Shown here in pieces: positions 61,537 through 64,000 of a DNA stretch of 64,000 nt. How positions within the stretch are numbered: the first letter of the stretch is position 1; each line of letters starts with the position of its first letter. Position numbers and translations under genes: made by a program. The stretch is from assembly GCA_020634755.1 (NCBI GenBank), contig JACKBC010000033.1:14107-78106 (forward strand), read 5' to 3'. The notes beneath the pieces are model-generated. The model saw only the letters and a program-made list of their open reading frames with translations, had not been told where the DNA came from and did not search any database. Source of the stretch: Caldilineaceae bacterium (GTDB taxonomy: Bacteria > Chloroflexota > Anaerolineae > Caldilineales > Caldilineaceae).

Positions 61537-64000
61537 TCAACTTGTTACCTGCTGCTTGGTTTGCAGCAAGGCCCGCACCTCTTCATCCGACAACGCGGCC
61601 AGCTTGAGCTGTAGTTGGGCAATACGCATGAGGCGCGCTCCGCCATCCGGCAAGGCCAGCACATATTCCGCCAACGCAGCCACCGATGGCGCCCGCAGGA
61701 ATGCCCACAGCGGTAGTTCCAACCGTAGCGATTGGCTCACCCTGGCCACATAGCGCGTGGCTTGTAAGGAGTGGCCGCCCAGCTCAAAGAAATCATCCAA
61801 GACGCCCACCTTATCCAATTCGAGCAGTTCGGCCAGCAGATTGGCCAGCAGCCGTTCCATATCGTTGCGCGGCGCCAAATATTGGCTTTGCAGTTCAGGA
61901 CGATAGAGATCGGGCGCGGGTAATGCCTTGCGATCAATCTTGCGGTTGGGCGTAAGCGGAAACGCCTCGTGATAGATAAAGTGGGCCGGCACCATATAAT
62001 CAGGCAAATGTTGACGCAAAAGGCTGCGCCAATCCATCGTGGTTGGCGCTTCCGCCACCTGGTGTTGCAACACAATATGCGCCACCAGCTGCTGATCGCC
62101 CAGCACATTCTCGTGTACGGTGACGACTGCTTCTTGTACAGCATCGTGACTTGCGATGTGGGTCTCGATCTCCCCCAGCTCAATGCGGTGGCCGTTGACC
62201 TTTACCTGAAAATCCAGCCTCCCCAGATAGTCGACCGCGCCATCGGCGCGATAGCGGGCGGCATCACCCGTGCGGTAGATGCGCGCGTTGGGCTGTTCAG
62301 AAAGCGCAAAGGGATTGGGCACAAAACGCTGTGCGGTCAGCTCTGGGCGGTTGCGATATCCACGCGCCACGCCATCACCGCCGATAAACAGCTCCCCGGC
62401 CACGCCAATCGGCGCCGGCTTCCCCAACGGATCCAGCACGTATAGCTGATTGTTGCCAATGGGGCGACCAATGGGCACCTGTCCGTCATCAGGATGCACG
62501 GGCCAGACGGCTGACCAGATCGTTGTCTCGGTGGGACCATACATATTCCACAAGGCCACATCCCGTTCCAAAATCGCGTCGGCCAGCGGACGTGAAAGTG
62601 CCTCACCGCCGCAAAGCACCTTGCGCAACGTTGGCGTGTCGCGCCAGCCCGCCTCCACCAACATAGACCAAGTGGTGGGCGTGGCCTGCATGACCGTCAC
62701 TCGGTGCTGGCGCATGGCCCGCAGCAGTTCGCGTCCATCCACCACCATTATTCGATCAGCAATCACCACTTGGGCGCCGCTCACCAGCGGCAAGAAAATT
62801 TCCAATATAGAGATATCAAACGAAAGCGTTGTAACGGCCAGCAGCACGTCATCGGGCTCCAGACCGGGCTGCTGCCGCATAGCCGTGAGAAAGTTAACGA
62901 CGTTTCGATGTTCGATCTGCACTCCTTTGGGCTTGCCAGTGGAGCCGGATGTATAGATGAGATAGGCCAAATTGTGTGCTTGCACAGAGCCAGCGGGTAA
63001 TGTCGTGGGTTGTTGGGCTATGGCTGGCCAGTCACTATCCAGACAGACAAGATTGCCTGTGGCCATCTCCGGCGCTTGCGCGGTCAGATCGGCGCTGGTC
63101 AAAATCGTCTGCACAGCCGCATCGGCCACCATAAAGGCTAACCGCTCAGCTGGAAAGTTGGGGTCCAGGGGCAGATAGGCGCCCCCCGCTTTTAAAATAC
63201 CCAGCAGGCCGACCACCATTTCCAAGGAGCGCTCTACAAACACACCTACGACTGTCTCTGGCCCAACCCCCATCGCTTGCAAATAGTGCGCCAATTGATT
63301 GGACCGTTCGTTCAGCTCCCGGTAACTCATTGATGACTGGCCAAAAGTGATAGCCATCTTGTCTGGCGTCTTCTGGGCCTGCATGGCGACCAGCTCGTGC
63401 AGACAGCGATCATGAGGATAATCCATTGTTGTCTGGTTCCACGTCGACGTTTGTTGCTCAATTTCACCGGCACTCAACATGGGGTAGCTGGCAATGGGCT
63501 GATGCGGGTGCGCCGTCATGGCTTCCAGCAGCGTTTGGTAATGCCCCAGCACGCGCCGGATCGTCTCCCGTTCAAAGAGCTCCACGTTGTACTCGACGGC
63601 TAAGTGGGGTTCCAAGGGCATATTTTCATCGATGGATACGGTGACAGAAAGATCAAACTGGGCGGCCCCGCGGTCAAACTGCACCAGCGAAATGGGCAGT
63701 TCGGCCATGTTTTCATAATCAAATGGCGTATTAACCATGTTGAAGAGCACTTGCACCAGTGGTGTATAGCTGAGGTCGCGCTTCTCCACCACTTCGCTGA
63801 CGAGCTTTTCAAAGGGTAAGTCCTGGTGGGCGTATGCATCCAACAAGACATCGCGCACCCGCTGCACCAGTTCGGCAAAGTCGGGCGCACCGCTCAAATC
63901 GGTGCGAATGACCAACGTGTTGACCAGCGTGCCGATCAGCGGCTCTACATCCAAGTGGTGACGGTTGGCCACGGGCACGCCAATGGCAATGTCCTCCTGC
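61537..64000 (-). CDS. NRPS module (C-A-PCP), 5' part beyond the window
   Basis: At least 820 aa; the frame runs out of the window at 64000. The C-terminal part of a condensation domain is visible first (QEDIAIGVPVANRHH to NTPFDY), then an adenylation domain with YTSGSTGKPKG, MYGPTETTIW, GELFIGG, YRTGDAARY and NRKIDRKALP, and a carrier domain with FFELGGHSLQATR. No thioesterase: the chain passes to the next gene. The specificity code read against GrsA is D-I-L-Q-L-G-M-I-W, one change from the glycine code DILQLGLIW as I remember it. Confidence 0.92.
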   Translation of the reverse strand, partial: QEDIAIGVPVANRHHLDVEPLIGTLVNTLVIRTDLSGAPDFAELVQRVRDVLLDAYAHQDLPFEKLVSEVVEKRDLSYTPLVQVLFNMVNTPFDYENMAELPISLVQFDRGAAQFDLSVTVSIDENMPLEPHLAVEYNVELFERETIRRVLGHYQTLLEAMTAHPHQPIASYPMLSAGEIEQQTSTWNQTTMDYPHDRCLHELVAMQAQKTPDKMAITFGQSSMSYRELNERSNQLAHYLQAMGVGPETVVGVFVERSLEMVVGLLGILKAGGAYLPLDPNFPAERLAFMVADAAVQTILTSADLTAQAPEMATGNLVCLDSDWPAIAQQPTTLPAGSVQAHNLAYLIYTSGSTGKPKGVQIEHRNVVNFLTAMRQQPGLEPDDVLLAVTTLSFDISILEIFLPLVSGAQVVIADRIMVVDGRELLRAMRQHRVTVMQATPTTWSMLVEAGWRDTPTLRKVLCGGEALSRPLADAILERDVALWNMYGPTETTIWSAVWPVHPDDGQVPIGRPIGNNQLYVLDPLGKPAPIGVAGELFIGGDGVARGYRNRPELTAQRFVPNPFALSEQPNARIYRTGDAARYRADGAVDYLGRLDFQVKVNGHRIELGEIETHIASHDAVQEAVVTVHENVLGDQQLVAHIVLQHQVAEAPTTMDWRSLLRQHLPDYMVPAHFIYHEAFPLTPNRKIDRKALPAPDLYRPELQSQYLAPRNDMERLLANLLAELLELDKVGVLDDFFELGGHSLQATRYVARVSQSLRLELPLWAFLRAPSVAALAEYVLALPDGGARLMRIAQLQLKLAALSDEEVRALLQTKQQVTS

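Overview
The window reads as a chromosome segment of a free-living aerobic or facultative bacterium. The most likely source is the Chloroflexota (Anaerolineae/Caldilineae type). That placement is an inference from overall style: Rieske/cytochrome b/cytochrome c cluster, lipoproteins with acidic Ala/Glu linkers, Tat-type sugar-binding lipoproteins, an NRPS, and many short palindromic intergenic repeats. It does not come from a marker gene. No rRNA, tRNA, CRISPR array or transposase gene was found. Coding is dense except for an AT-rich first 1.3 kb.

Layout. 1-1344: no recognisable protein gene, but a consensus promoter and a candidate small RNA. 1345-8117: two RND efflux pumps with a very short lipoprotein adaptor between them. 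8346-12224: a lipoprotein, an SdiA-regulated-type lipoprotein divergent from a metallophosphoesterase, and a small GlsB/YeaQ membrane protein. 12386-21609 (minus): a 9-kb unit encoding an ABC-2 exporter, a lipoprotein, an HlyD-like adaptor, a MacB-like exporter and an OmpR/histidine-kinase pair. 22066-26042: an unannotated 41-codon ORF with a strong ribosome-binding site, then the two halves of an asymmetric heterodimeric ABC exporter. 26299-33511: a secreted two-repeat protein, a binding protein/histidine kinase/NarL regulator unit, and a beta-propeller protein. 33703-38955: Rieske/cytochrome b/cytochrome c operon, divergent from a GlcF-like protein. 39137-43451: sugar nucleotide genes, including a plant-type glucuronokinase homologue next to a UTP-sugar-phosphate uridylyltransferase. 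43928-50655: 2-hydroxyacid dehydrogenase, creatininase family protein, LacI regulator and a sugar ABC importer with a readable promoter and operator. 50884-56889: an internally duplicated FG-GAP protein whose 3' end is broken, converging on a galactose-oxidase-like kelch protein that also carries frame slips. 57062-64000 (minus): the last two modules of an NRPS, predicted to use glycine and then a residue selected by a Lys2-like adenylation domain, ending in a thioesterase.

At least six families of 75-180 bp palindromic repeats fill the intergenic gaps. The observations most worth following are the 41-aa ORF with attenuator-like hairpins before the ABC exporter pair, the candidate ncRNAs at the left edge, the glucuronokinase-uridylyltransferase pair, and the Lys2-like NRPS module.
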